From Aldrovandia affinis (Eukaryota > Chordata > Actinopteri > Notacanthiformes > Halosauridae): 64,000 nucleotides of DNA. Location: positions 310,001 through 374,000 of the forward strand of contig JAINUG010000329.1 of the NCBI GenBank assembly GCA_029706075.1, in the 5' to 3' direction. The notes beneath the pieces are model-generated. The model had not been told where the DNA came from, did not search any database, and was given only the letters and a program-made list of their open reading frames with translations. Shown here in pieces: positions 24,201 to 36,637 of this stretch (its first letter is position 1; each line of letters opens with the position of its first letter). The position numbers and the translations under genes are program-made.

Positions 24201-27200
24201 TGTTGGTAGACAATTTTTTCGAGTATTTTGCTTATAAAGGGAAGATTTGATATTGGTCTGTAGTTGCTGATTACAGAGGAGTCAAGGCTATGCTTTTTTA
24301 GCAGGGGCTTAACAACTGCAGTTTTCAAAGATTTTGGAAAAATGCCTGTAAGAAGGGATGTATTAACTATCTGCAATAAGTCAGTCGCCAGGCAGCTATA
24401 AACATTTTTTAGAAAGCTTGTTGGCAGGGTGTCAAGGCAACACGATGAGGACTTAAGGCCTTGTACCGTTTCTTCTAATTTTTGGTGGTCAATGACATTA
24501 AACTGGGTCATGTTTATTGAGCTACTTTTCTGCAGGTGCAGTGGAGCACCTGCATTTCTTTTTGATGAGGAGACACTGATAGTTAGTTTGATGTTTTTAA
24601 TTTTATCCCTAAAGAAGGATGCAAATTCATTGCATTTGGCAGTGGATAGATGATCAGGGGCAATTTGTGGGGGGGGTTGGTCAGCCTATCAACAGTGGCA
24701 AAAAGAGTGCAAGCATCATTGATTGTTGATAATGTCGGAGAAGAAGGATTGTCTGGAACTTTTCAGTTCCAGATTATAGGAGTGAAATCATTAGTGGAAT
24801 CAGCCTCCCTAATAGAGATGGGGAGGCTATTCCATAGAAAAGGAGCTCTAAAATAGAAAGCCCTACCTCCAACCGTTTTTTTGGCCACGGGCGGGACAAC
24901 TAATAACCCCGCATCCTGCGACCGGAGGGCACGCGCCGGAATATATGGCCGAAGCGCATCAGACAAATACCCGATGTCCAGTCCATGTAGGGCTTTAAAA
25001 GTAAAAAATAAAATTTTAAAATCAATTCTAGCCTCAATAGGAAGCCAATGCAGAGTAAATAAAATAGGGGTAATGTACTCGGTGCGTCTCGTTCTAGTGA
25101 GGATTCTGGCTGCCGCATTTTGAACGAGCTGGAGGCTCCTTAACGCGTTTTTTGGGCAACCAGAATAGACAGAGTTGCAATAGTCCAACCTTGACGAAAC
25201 AAAGGCGTGAATCAAATTTTCAGCATCTTGTTGTTTAATAAATTGTCGAACTTTTGCTATATTTTTAAGATGGAAAAATGATGTTTTTGTCACCTTGTTG
25301 ATTTGGGACTTGAAACTTAAATCTGAGTCTAGGAGTCTACTTCATCCGTACAATCCCCCACGTTCACTTCGCTCACAAGATGCAGGCAACTGGGTAGTCC
25401 CTAGAATATCAAAAAATACAGCAGGTGGCAGAGCTTTCTCCTATAGAGCTCCTTTACTGTGGAACAGTCTACCCATCTCTGTGAAGGAGTCAGACACGGT
25501 CTCAATTTTCAAGTCTAGGTTAAAAACACATCTCTTTAGTCTCTCTTATAGTCATTAGGTGCAGATGTGGAGGGGGCGTAGCAATAGAGCCTTCTGGTGC
25601 AATGAGCTATCCTTACTGTCACCAATCATAAGTGATGATCCGCCCCTATCAGGACTGCTGATGATGTGGTGGGATGGTCTCTGAGTGCCCTCATGGCTGC
25701 GTGCTCCCTGTGCCACTCACCTAATTAGTTATGCTGCCCTAGATTACTTCTGCTGGTGCAAAAGTGTTATCACTACTCTTCCCCTGATCCGGTGTGATAT
25801 TTATCATAGTCATAATTGCACCTTTCCTCTTTTCTCCCGGCTTCGTGGCACCTGCCCGGAGCTCACCTGCCCCAGAGTCAACCCCCCACCCCTGCCATGT
25901 ATTAGCCGGATGCCGCTGGCCCAGACCCTAGCTGCTGGTTCCATCCCCCGCCCTGCCCTGGTATCTGGAGGGATGAGGTCCACCCCACTCCTACACTTAG
26001 AATGCCCTTCCGGTGGTCTGTTAAGCCACATGAGCCTCAAGGACTATTTGTGTTGTTTTTCTCTGTATCCCACAATTTTCCAGGAGTTAATCTCGACCGC
26101 CTTTTAAGGGGTCAGGGAATAATTTTCCAGTCTCCCACATTGGCTCCAATGGTTTTCTGTTTTTTTGATTCCCTCTGGAAAATGCCAATTGAGAAGCGCT
26201 GTGTGACAACCTGTTTGTAAATGGCGCTATACAAAAATAAAGATTGATTTATTGATTGATAGGACAACACCAAGACTTCAGGTTTGATCCAAGAAGTCAA
26301 TTTCCCCAGAGAACTAGGCAGCGTATTGCTCCGCAAGTTATTAAAAACGACTTCCCCTTTGTCTTTTGGGCCAAGTAATAAAACTTCCGTTTTGTCCTCA
26401 TTAAGTTTTTAAAAGTTTTTACTCATCCGTTGTTCTACGGCAGACAGACAGGCAGTCAAGGAGCACAAAGCAACTGAGTCATTTGGCTCCATTGCGATGT
26501 ATAATTGTGTGTCGTCAGCGTAACTGTGAAAGTCGACGTTATGATCTCCAATTATGTACAATGAAAAAAGCAGAGGGCCAAGACAGCTTCCTTGTGCAAC
26601 CCCAAAAGCCATGTCGTATATCCCATGTGGGATGCAGGTTCAGTTCATCAAATGGTATGGATTCAGTCAAATCCAAACCCAAACCCACACATGGCTAAAA
26701 ACCGAGAGATTCGGCTGAATACAAACACAATTAAGTGCATCACTACTTTTTAGTGGTCTAAACAATCCCTTTTGCAGCATATTTGTAGTTCTTTCTGCAA
26801 TTATTTTTCTCAATTTTGTAATCCCTTACTATAGACTCTCTGAAAAAGAGACCTGACCATAGTTCATCTCTCGTAATGATATTAGACATTAACAAAAAAT
26901 AACGTGTGCATGTATTGTATGAGTTTGGGATTTCCCTTGACATTCAGACTCTTCTACTTGGAGTGTGTTTCAGCCTGACATCATCATCAGTGCCAGCGAA
27001 GGTAAATGTTTCTGTGGATTCCTTCCGTAATGATAATCGCCTGGTCAGGGGTTTTCAGTACTGGTCCTGGAGGCCAAGCTGGGCCTTCTGTCCTGTTAAA
27101 GCCTCTCTGGCTCACACGACACACAGAACTTCCAAAGTTTCTCATTTTTAGGCTAACATTATGCATGTCACATGCTGTAACTTAAGAAAAAAGTTCTAAT

Positions 27201-30200
27201 GACATACAGGTAACTGATATAAAGGAAACACTTGAGTAAGTGAAGGGTTCTGGCGGCATCGTTATGGTGTGGGGTGCAGTTTCCTGGCATGGCTTTGAGG
27301 GCAAGGTGAGCGGCAATAAATACAAACCATTCTGAGTGATTTCTATATCAAAGCCATTTCTATCCTGATGGGAGTGGTCTCTTATAGGATGACAATGCTC
27401 CATCCAAGGTTTTATGAGCATGTAATGATGTAAACCATATGCCATTGCCGTCTCAGTCACCAGATCTCAACCCAATTGAACACTTATGGGAGATTCTGGA
27501 GCAGGGCCTGAGACAGTGTTTTCCACCACCATCAACAAAACACCAAGTGATGGAATTTCTCATTAAAGAATTGTGTTGCACAGTTCCAGACACTTGTAGA
27601 ATCTATGCTAATGCACGGCATTGTTAATTTTGGCAGGTACCTGTAATACAACCGGCCGACGGGCTGCATCTTTTGGCATCTCTCAAAATAATTTGCTGAA
27701 GAGAGATGTCACTGAAAGATTTACATTAAATTAAGTACCTCACCATTTAAGTGTTCAGCTCTTAACCCATTCAGACCTAAAATGCCTGCTAAAAACGCCT
27801 ATTAAAACCTAAGCAATTATTCTACACAACCTCTTAAAACCTGAGGGTTTTCTGAAAAAAAAAAAAAAAAAAAAAGCCGACACCAACGTGCACTTCATTT
27901 CCCCCACGTCTATTTCAGCGAATCACAGCGCATTTCATTAATCGCAAAATCGAAGCGACCTAAACGTCACTCCAGGTCTTAATGGGTTAAAGATTATCCG
28001 TAGACTAATGGCTTAAAAGAGATTAACTACTTGGCTTGGAATAAAACCTCTGGTACCAAGTCTGTTCAGTAACCTGTGTTCCAAATTCAACCTGTGTTCC
28101 AAATTCATTCTCTGATGTCAGAATATCTGTGGTACATGCTGTTACCATTTCTCTATGGGGGTGCAGGATGTCTGTGGTAGTGTCCATTCCGTATCCTCTG
28201 TTCCCAGGATATCTGTGGTACCTCCAAGTGAAGCTGCAGCCTGCGCTGAACCTCCTGCAGGACCGGGGGAAACTGCTGGACTTCCTTCTGCGCAGACGTG
28301 ACTGCAAGATGGTCGTCCTGTCGGTGTGCTCTCAAAGTGTGTACGACTGCACTGTGTCCAATAAATACTAAATAATGTTTTCTAAGAAAAAAAAACATTT
28401 TCTTGCAAGGGAATATTTCCCATTTGTAGATCATTTTATCTTAAATGACATGCCCCAGAATGATTTATGTTAACCTATTAACATGTGGCTTGTGTTTTTA
28501 TTTTATTTTTTAAACCAAACATTCTTTCATTTTCTTCCTAGTTTTAATTTCCAGTTTTTGATTTGAAGGCTATCTACCATCAAATGATTTGGGTTGCTTA
28601 AATTATTGACCCGTACTACAGCACAGGTGTTTTGATACAGCAGTCTCATAGTTCTGTGGTAGTTGAAGATGTACATGCCCTCTGTGGACAGTGCTCAGTG
28701 CGGGAGAGAAGGGGAACCTGCCGGTGGTGGCCACTGTCTTCGACAAACTCAACCAGGTGTATAAGGAGTACCTGGAGGCGGAGCAGAGCTACACCATGGT
28801 GAGTCATTATCACACTCTGGAGTCCCACTCATTGTTTGCTCACTGGCTGTAGTTACACAGTCATTGAAGGCTTTGAGAGTGCTGCCTTATCTATGTTCTC
28901 CTTTTTGTTACTGTGTGACATACTTCAGAAATGTTTCTGTTTGTCTAAAATAATGTCGTTATTTATGAGGAGTAATGGGCATTTCAGGGACATTGAGTCC
29001 TTGTCCTGGAGGGCCAGAGTGTCTGAATGCATTCTAGCAGCTCTAACTAATGATTGCCTTGACTGGAACAATTTAGCTTTAATTCCAAGTTCTTAATGAG
29101 TTTTAAAGATCAGCAGTAAACTCACTGGAATAAGTCTCCAGGCTCAGTTGAGTAGCCTTGCAGCCTTGTTCTGGTTCTGGAGGGGGTAATAATGGTGGTT
29201 GTGTGCTTGTGTTCTGTGCAGGCGGTGGAGTCTGGTCCAAGTCGGGGCAGCGCCACTCACAAGAGGCCAGTCCGCACACAGGCGGTGGTGGACCAGTCCG
29301 ACATGTACACCCATGTCCTGTCTGTGTTCACAGAGAGGAAGGTGAGGTCACTGCCAATCGCTAAACACATCTAATCCTTGAGCATTTGAAGATGACTGGC
29401 TCACACTTACTTTCCCTGCAGACATGGATTTATGATTATACATAAATAACTATTGATTTCCATAGCATAATTAAAACCTATGGCCTTGACATCCAAGTGT
29501 TGCATCTCACCATGTTGTCACTTAAGATGGCAGCACAAAGGGAAAACTCTTCATAACCAAGTATAATGATATTATGTATAGGATGCCCAAATCTTATATA
29601 GTGTAGTTTAATAATGTTTCCGAGTTTATGAATAGCTCTATTTGTCCTGGCTGAAAAGGCAGCAGTCACATGCCTCTGGTCATGTGACTGCTCATGTGAC
29701 TGCAGGGACCCATCTCTGCCCTACTTTTAGTAGTATTTTCTGCCTCCAACAGATCGTTCCATAATCAGCTTTCACATCCCTTTATTAAACGCAACCATTA
29801 TCTGAAAGAACCTGAAGCTGATCATTTTTCCACATATGGGAGCTGAATCTTTTCCACACCCAATATGCTCAGTGACTGACCTTTGCATCTTCAGTATTCG
29901 GTCATTAGGCAGGTAATGAATGCCCTTTGTGAACAGTCTGAAGGAAACATCACTGGTGTGTTCTCTCTCTGGACAGGACATATCGCACAAGTTCATCATT
30001 GCAGTGCTGATGGAGTACATCCGCTCACTCAACCAGTTTCAGATCACAGTGCAGGTACCGTAGCTTGTTTGAGTGGTATATTTTATAATGCAGTGGTACC
30101 CCAGTGGACCCCAACTTTCATGAAATCCATCCAGTTCTAGAAAAATCTGCAGAATTTTTGATAGTAGAACTGGATGAAGGCAAATTCGATCTTTGTCTAA

Positions 30201-33200
30201 ATGCACCACTCCAACCATAGATGTTAGGCTGTCTGAAACCTTCTAGTTTCACTTACCTCTGCATTGAGGCTCTGATTTAGTTTTCTGTTCTATTCCAGCA
30301 CTATCTCTATGAGTTGGTCATCAAAACCCTGGTCCATCACAACCTCTTTTACATGCTTCATCAGTTCCTGCAGTACCACGTGCTCAGTGACTCAAAGCCC
30401 CTGGTGAGTTGTCGGACACTCACTGCTGTCCTTAACGATGATGGCAGATATAACACTGACTTAGAAATGAGGGGCCACCTCAGCTGAAAGAGAGGTTATC
30501 AACCAGACCACTGGAGCCAACTCGAGCCGCTTGAGTTCACTGTTTCCTCATTTATTACGCTTACTATTGATGCTCTTGACCATGTGCTTGAGGTACACTT
30601 TTTCCATTCAGCACATTACTGTTTATCCGATTACAGTAGACTATAGGTCAACCAAACGGGGTATGAAACCAGAAGAAGCATTCACAATCACCTTATCAAG
30701 CTCCATATATTCACTGATGCAAAAATGCAAGCAATAAACAAAAACAAATCACCTTTTCCATTGATATAACTCCACATACTATTAAAATTCTTTTTTTAAA
30801 GAATACAACATGGAAAAGTCAAGACTGCTTGATATGAAGAGGGTGGAGAACAAAGTCAAACAGTTCACACAAGTGGCCAAAAATATGGTCACTAGGAAGG
30901 AGATGTCGTTCATAATGCCAACATAGAAAACGATTTAACCCTCTGAGGTCCGTGCTAAGCTTTTAGATGTTTTTTGATTTTGGCATGGTCTGATATTTAT
31001 CTCAATTTCATCAATTTAACACACACTTACTCCAAAGTGTTTGATATTTTTATTTGAAGGACAATCACAGCTACATTTGTATGCCATCAATAGTTTGGTC
31101 AGTATCATATGCAGCTTGTAAATAGATCTACAAACACACAAGTTAAAAATAGTAAATTTTTCTGCTGTCACAAAAGTTGTGAAAGCACACACTAAACTAT
31201 AGTGACGAATTGTTTTGCCAATGTGCGTTTGTTCATCAAGGTCTTGGTTATGTAAGGGTGTGAAAACAGTTTAGCACATCTGAGATCTAAATAGCTAAAA
31301 ACCTGTTTTTATCAGAACTGGTCACATTTATTTCAGGCTGTGGGAGGGCTAAATGCCAAATACCTGAATATTCATTATTCATTGTCCACACCTCTAAGAT
31401 CTGTCAGATGGGCCATCTCACTGGGCCATCAGTGTTATATTCTGAGTTCCTGTTCTGTTGTTTTTGGTCTTTGTTTATTTTTCATTCAGTCCTTATTCAT
31501 TATTCTTTATCCAGTATTGCATTTTCCCTGTTCTGTCACGTTCTGCTCCCTGTCTGTCCTTGTTCCGTTTATTTCGAGATCCACTCCTTTCTTGTCATGC
31601 ACTTCGGGAGTTTATACTTTTCGGTTTTTTCCGCCTTCGCTTATTATCTCGTTTTCTTCCTTCTTACTTTCTAGATTGCACTTTGTATATATTAGGTAGA
31701 TGTGTATAGTACTAACCAACTAATCTACTAACGTTAGGGATTTAGATTAAGTTACTAACACGCTGAATATGTTTGGCGTCACAAGACGCGGAATTCATAT
31801 ATTTTCACGAGTATTTGAAAACAAGCGAAATAAATAACATTTTAGGCTGTTTGAAAAGTATTCTTCCATAGATCTTGTGTGCATATTGCAATTTGTTACG
31901 TTGCAACACGCGGAATATGTAGTCACAAGACGCTGAATTCATATATTGAATATATATACGAGTATTTGATAACATGGCAAATCAAATATAGTTACTTACT
32001 CTTCGTCAGTTATTGTCTTCGCTGCTTTTCATCAATACTCTCAAACACTGCAGCGCAGAAAATCTTTCCATCTTGAATAAAATTGTATGTCTATATAAAA
32101 TCTTGCTTCAAATTGTCGGGACAGTTTATGTGTTTACGCCGGCGTTTTCACACATGGTCCCACGCCTCCCCACACACCTCGCGAAACTCGCCCCTAGTTA
32201 CCATGTCAATAGAAGGGGGACGTTACTACCAGGTAAAAAAGAGTGAAATGCAAGGTTTACTTTTGGTCTAATTAATCTAATTTTAAAATCCCATATTATT
32301 TGCCAGTGCTCAAATCGGAAAGTCGCGATTCTAAGGTTTCTGTCAATGTTTTTGCCGCGTGTGTATGATAAAATATCGCGAAGTTAGAAATAGTAATATA
32401 CTTGTATTGCTGCTTGGATCGGCGCCGATCCAGCCGACCTCAGGGGGTTAATGAACATTCTAATGAGATTTTGATTACCACTAGTTTTGTTATCAGTTAA
32501 CTTAATTAACGATTATAGCTACCAAATGAGAGTACCCGATTTACAAATAAGGTAACATAAGCATACGATTCCAATCAAAAAAGGATTCAAATTCTTAAAA
32601 TTGGTGTATTTTCACATCAATTTCACACAAGTTCCGAAGGACATTCATTCATTCATCCAAGTTCATATCACTTTAAAGGAACAAAAAACATAAATGCCTC
32701 CAGCGCTCTAGGACAAGGGGTTCCTACCCCCGGTGTTGAAATGTGAGCAGAGTAAGTCCTGCGTGGTTGTGAATCAGCCCGGTGTGACCCCCGCCCCTGC
32801 CCACCCCCAGGCCTGCCTGCTGCTGTCTCTGGAGAGTACCTATCCCCCAGCTCACCAGCTCTCCCTGGACATGCTCAAGGTAAGCCCTCCTGCTAACAAA
32901 AACAATTGAAATTGCTTTCACGACAGCACAAAGTATGTAAGTGTCTGCAACTATAATATAATTAAATATCTTGTCTTTAATCTAATTAAATATCATGTGC
33001 TACAAGTGCAAGCTTTGGCTAAAATAAGCACAGTAGTGTAGAGTACAATAGTTTCCCAAATCTAAACTTAAAAGGCACCTACAGACCCTTGCATATCTGT
33101 CGGGTAATTTTGGAATTCCCATAGTTCCTCATCCTCCCTCAGTTCAGTAACTTTATACTCGTTTTTTACGTGTGGTTATTTGTTCATAGCAGTGAATAAA

Positions 33201-34048
33201 CGTCCCCTTTGTAACATTCTCGTTCAATCAATCAATAAAATGTTATTGTTACAGAGGCTGTCCACGGCGAACGATGAGATCGTGGAGGTGCTGCTGTCCA
33301 AGCAGCAGGTTCTGGGGGCCCTGCGCTTCGTCCGCAGTGTCGGGGGTCACGACAACATCTCTGCGCGCAAGTTCCTGGATGCTGCACAGCAGGCCGCGGA
33401 CCACATGCTCTTCTACACTGTGTTCAGGTTCTTCGAGCAGAGGAACCAGCGGCTCCGCGGCAGTCCCAGCTTCACCCCAGGTGGGAGAAACACACAGTCC
33501 TTCAGCAGACACATTAGGCTGCCAGTTTGGGTGCAATTTCATCTATAATTTGGCTAAGGGCACACTCGGTAATGAGTGAGTTTCTACAAGTTAATGACAT
33601 GTTGTTACATTGCAACTGGCAAACTACTTACCAGTAAATATTTGTTTTACAATTTATGAGATGCCTTTTAATGGGTTCATGTGCTGGCCAGTGTGTGCAT
33701 CACCTTTGTGATGGTCTCCCAGCAGAAACCAGTACCTTGAAACCAGTGACATGGTTTCTCATTTATATTCATCACTTATACCTGTGCAAACTACATTATT
33801 ACTTGATTTAAGAGTTGCGGGTAGAAATTAATGTTATCCTATGAGAATAGTCAGGCAGGAATAGGCGCATAGTCTAAGGAATGTACTAAACCCCACATTC
33901 TGGACATTCTGTGTACATCGTTAATTGACCTTTGATTCAAATGAACGGTTTATATTCTCTACCCACAGGAGAGCACTGCGAGGAGCATGTTGCTTTCTTC
34001 AAGCAAGTGTTTGGGGAACAAGCCTTCATGAAGAGTGTGACAGTTTAA
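15228..34048 (+). CDS. rmc1: Regulator of MON1-CCZ1 (RMC1/Mic1, C18orf8 orthologue), 20 exons
   Basis: RMC1 associates with the MON1-CCZ1 guanine-nucleotide exchange factor that activates Rab7 on late endosomes. Coding exons: 15228-15329, 15490-15566, 15669-15753, 15861-15917, 15997-16083, 16674-16814, 17083-17186, 17748-17837, 17938-18043, 18596-18704, 19662-19706, 26948-27001, 28208-28336, 28692-28798, 29222-29341, 29977-30054, 30299-30403, 32811-32879, 33255-33480, 33969-34048. All introns are GT-AG. Joined they give 656 aa (human 657), with recognisable segments such as [20 protein letters not shown] near the N-terminus, [14 protein letters not shown] in the middle and [13 protein letters not shown] near the C-terminus (Mic1 domain). 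Two adjacent ATGs exist (15228 and 15231); the second matches the human N-terminus length better. There are no stops or frameshifts. Introns 11 (7.2 kb) and 17 (2.4 kb) are inflated by transposons. Confidence 0.96.
17219..17690 (+). mobile_element. tRNA-derived SINE with 12-fold tandem A-box head
   Basis: Twelve tandem copies (about 29 bp each, 17221-17567) of a unit beginning tctgtgtggctcagtagg are followed by a B-box-like ggttcgcattggg near 17590, a short body, and a tail gtaagtcactttggataaaa of the UnaL2 type ending near 17690. The unit matches the 5' part of a tRNA, including the Pol III A box (TGGCTCAGTAGG). The whole is therefore a tRNA-derived SINE whose head has been tandemly amplified. 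It lies in RMC1 intron 7, starting about 32 bp after the donor. Confidence 0.8.
18725..19600. repeat. Minisatellite in RMC1 intron 10
   Basis: About 27 tandem copies of a 29-35-bp unit with the core catcatgactgtgactccat followed by a variable C-run and a (CA)n stretch. It begins roughly 20 bp downstream of the exon 10 donor. Long reading frames on both strands arise from the repeat and are not genes. Confidence 0.95.
20709..22224 (+). mobile_element. piggyBac-like non-autonomous element (copy 1)
   Basis: A 1516-bp element counted with its TTAA at both ends (20709-20712, 22221-22224) and inverted termini CCCCCTGAGGTC and CCCTCTGAGGTC. A perfect 18-bp palindrome, TGGATCGGCGCCGATCCA, sits about 20 bp inside the left end. 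On plus, an ATG near 21091 opens a short frame (starting [10 protein letters not shown]) that stops after about 20 codons and matches the N-terminus of the transposase-like frame in copy 3. The rest is non-coding. It lies in RMC1 intron 11 and is almost identical to the inverted copy at 30935-32451. Confidence 0.9.
22600..24788 (-). mobile_element. L2-clade LINE nested in an older L2
   Basis: A 2.2-kb minus-strand element flanked by a 7-bp duplication CATTAGT (22593-22599 and 24789-24795). It encodes reverse-transcriptase segments: an N-terminal block with [10 protein letters not shown] and [16 protein letters not shown] (24511-23897), further pieces in other frames, and a C-terminal block with [13 protein letters not shown] and SLHWLPV (23446-22943). 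Multiple frameshifts show it is inactive. The 3' end carries an ataaatttgacttgactcg-like tail. Confidence 0.85.
25335..26259 (+). mobile_element. L2-clade LINE 3' end, inserted in opposite orientation
   Basis: A 5'-truncated 925-bp plus-strand copy. The first 220 bp encode the L2 C-terminus ([19 protein letters not shown] to [12 protein letters not shown]), followed by a 3' UTR ending aataaagattgatttattga. It is flanked by TAGGA at 25330-25334 and 26260-26264. It interrupts the minus-strand L2 at 22353-26615. Confidence 0.85.
27205..27645 (+). mobile_element. Tc1-like transposon remnant
   Basis: Short element with ends TACAGGTAACT and AGGTACCTGTA at TA dinucleotides. It contains a transposase fragment with [12 protein letters not shown], the final acidic residue region of the Tc1 DDE domain (27445-27500), and an upstream fragment read as [17 protein letters not shown]. 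Most of the transposase is missing. It lies in RMC1 intron 12. Confidence 0.75.
27762..27990. mobile_element. Small TTAA-flanked MITE
   Basis: A 229-bp element bounded by TTAA (27762-27765, 27987-27990) with inverted ends CCCATTCAGACCT and CCCATTAAGACCT. TTAA targeting suggests piggyBac mobilisation, but the termini differ from the 1.5-kb family here. A 21-base A run lies inside. Confidence 0.75.
30935..32451 (-). mobile_element. piggyBac-like non-autonomous element (copy 2, inverted)
   Basis: 1517 bp with TTAA at both ends (30935-30938, 32448-32451), in opposite orientation to copy 1. Large stretches, including three spurious reading frames, are identical to copy 1, so the two are recent or recently homogenised. 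The 18-bp palindrome TGGATCGGCGCCGATCCA is intact near 32415. It lies in RMC1 intron 17. Confidence 0.9.
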
Positions 34049-34123
34049 ACTGTGTCCCGCAGCTTATTACAACATGTACAAATTAATTTATTGTATCTAC
34101 TCCTTTTACAGAAAGGCCATCTT

Positions 34124-34129
34124 AATAAA
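34124..34129 (+). terminator. RMC1 polyadenylation signal
   Basis: AATAAA lies 76 bp after the RMC1 stop codon, the first canonical signal downstream. Confidence 0.75.
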
Positions 34130-34600
34130 GTTATGTATATATTACATTTATACTGTGTTCTGCGGAGTGGACTTGAGAAGATTCCGCTGTGCCATAGGTG
34201 ATCACTGGGAGGTCTACACACACCACTCATACAGGCAGAGCTCTCACCCTCTGTCCTAACATAGCGTTCGATTTGCTGCCGCAAAGGGCCCAGGTCCAAA
34301 AAACTATATTTGAACAATTAACGGACTGAGCAGGATCGCTGCAATTTTCCTTGATTTCAAATATTGATCATTTGTTTGCCATCGTTGCCATCACTTTTCT
34401 TATTGCTAGCCCTGGCGTACGATGGAGAAACTTTACCAAAGAACACAGGCAATTGTGAAAAAAGGGCAGTTTCTGTGAGGCAGCACTAATCTGTCTCATG
34501 GTAGATGTTAGCAGCCTCACCTGCGTAGCTCAGCAGCATGAGGAAGATGAGGTGTGTCACTCCCAGCAGCACGATTCACAATTTATCCCACTGAACACCT

Positions 34601-36029
34601 GGGGCCTAATTTATAAAAAGTTGTGTAGAAAACAGGTCAAAATCTCTAATAACTCGTTCCCTTCTTATTGCGCGGTTGACAATGCTGCCATTCTTCCTCT
34701 TGCAAACCACTGCATTGGACATTTTATAGCCTATAGATTTACCAAAATGTTTTACATGTGTGGAACCATAACATGTATATTAAATACATTTCCTTCAAGG
34801 ATGTGTCAATTTTGTAGTAGTTTTGGAAAACCAATGTGTGTTTTTGTTTTGTTTTCCACAAGTAGCCTAGCTTATGTTGTTGTAATTTATTAATAACTTT
34901 ATTGTGCAAACCATTATGTGTAGCCTAAGCAATGTGTTCAATCTGGTAATACTACTACTACTAATAAAATAATAATAATAATGAGGAAACAATTAGGCAG
35001 CAGACGACATGTTGGCGCTCTTCGATTTCCGAATACATTTTACATTACATTTACATTTTAAGCATTTAGCAGACGCTCTTATTCAGATGGACTTACAATT
35101 TGTACATTAATACATGGTAGGAACAATTATAGTACGCGCAAGAGATCAGTGCAGTAATACAGCGATAGACATCATTGTAGGCAGCTGCGTACCATACCTG
35201 TTACACTGGGAAGGAAAAGGTTAGTACAATTTTTTATTTTTTTATGGAGTAAGCAGGGGTATATAGTGTTGAGCAAGAAGGCAGTGGTGATGACAATTAG
35301 CTAGATGTACAGAATTGCGGAAGGTAGTTCCACCAGCGAGGGGTCAGGACAGAGAAGAGACAAGACCGCGAATACCTGCAGTACTCCAACATTGCCACAA
35401 GGAAACGTGCGTACGCCAAGTTGAAACCTGACGTGGAGCTGAGTACTTTTCCACGTCAAAGTTTTTATAAATCTGAACTTTGGTGTGGATTTGAGCGCAC
35501 GCACGTTCTAAGATCAAATCTGTGCGTAAGCATGTTTTATAAATGAGGCCCCTGGAGAGGACAGTGTTCCCCCCACCCCACACAAATGCATTGCACCAGG
35601 GACACATGGTAGGGGACAGTTTGAGGTAAACTCAAGTTTCTGCCGACCCACAAAAAATACAAAGACCAAGAATATTTCCAGGGAAATATTCCTGCACGCA
35701 TCTGCACCTCCTTGATTTCGGCCTCGCTAAAATTATTTTTCTTGCAGCTCGCCATTATCAAGTAGAGGAATTGTGTTTTGAATCGAGCTCCTTTATATGC
35801 TAATGATATTAATTAGGGGGCGTTTACAAGGCGGTGATCTAAAACCATTCAGCTACGCACAATTTCAAGATTATTTGTGATTTAGAGATTTCACATCTGG
35901 GGGAGTGGCGTACGCACATTTTTTTGTGCATACGTTCAGTTTCTCTGAATCACACTTACGCACATTTCAGAAATGATCTTAGATCAAATGTAGGATGGTT
36001 TCTACGCAACTTTTTATAAATGAGGCCCC
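34601..36029 (-). mobile_element. Harbinger-like DNA transposon cluster
   Basis: Inverted ends GGGGCCTAATTTATAAAAAG and GGGGCCTCATTTATAAAAAG bound a 1.4-kb region. An internal copy of the same end (tttataaatgaggcccc near 35539-35555) suggests two overlapping or nested elements. On minus at about 35753 a frame begins MASCKKNNFSEAEIKEV, resembling the start of the Myb-like accessory protein of PIF/Harbinger elements. This is by eye, so the assignment is tentative. No transposase is seen. Confidence 0.55.
35037..35372 (-). mobile_element. L2-clade LINE 3' end
   Basis: Minus-strand fragment with the last residues of an L2 reverse transcriptase (a stretch read as TPRWWNYLP), a 3' UTR and a UnaL2-type tail with tacattacatttacat. 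It is inserted in the Harbinger-like region. Confidence 0.8.
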
Positions 36030-36637
36030 AGGTGTTTGGACTCTTTAGTTAATCAGCACTTAGTGCTGAAACACACAGCAGCCTTCTAGGACTGCCATTT
36101 GAGATCCTTGGCCAATATCATCTGGTCAATGCTCTTCTATTCAGGTGAAAGCAGAGTTGAGAAACCTTGCTGTGGACTGTTTCCACATGTAGAAAACAGG
36201 TGGGGGGAACCAGGAACCAGGCCACATGTTACAACCCAGCTCAAATATTAATCTTGTACTTTATTCATTTTCCTGAATGTTCAGAAAAAGTATGGTTCCT
36301 GCTGTCAAGGTGGACACAGAACAATCTGCAGGGCATTAACGCTCAAGAACAAAAGCACAAGTTAAGACACACGTTCATCAAATATTGTGCAGACAGATTT
36401 AGTTAAAAATTACATGATCACATTCATTTAAAAATGTATTTTCTTTGCTTCATCACCCTGGAGTAAACAACACAGAAAACACACTGATTCTCCCACCTCA
36501 GCAGCAGCTCGAGGGGAGCCACCTCTGCACCCGCATCACAGTAATGCATTCATCCATTTCCTTTAACCTGATGTACCAATGAATTAACTCAAAATGCATT
36601 TTTACCCCCCGTGTTTTAATGAACATGTTCTTTAAGA

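Larger units (their letters stand above)
22353..26615 (-). mobile_element. L2-clade LINE, host of a nested insertion cluster
   Basis: Reading on minus, pieces of one L2 reverse transcriptase occur at 26612-26265 ([12 protein letters not shown] catalytic region), 25330-24789 ([20 protein letters not shown] through [12 protein letters not shown]) and 22592-22353 ([15 protein letters not shown], 3' UTR and an ATT-repeat tail). The pieces rejoin once two later insertions (22600-24788 and 25335-26259) and their target duplications are removed. It is 5'-truncated near 26615 and lies in RMC1 intron 11. Confidence 0.8.

Noticed and set aside
27839-27880. Processed-pseudogene poly(A) tail
   Set aside because: The A run is internal to a TTAA-bounded MITE and no upstream coding remnant exists.
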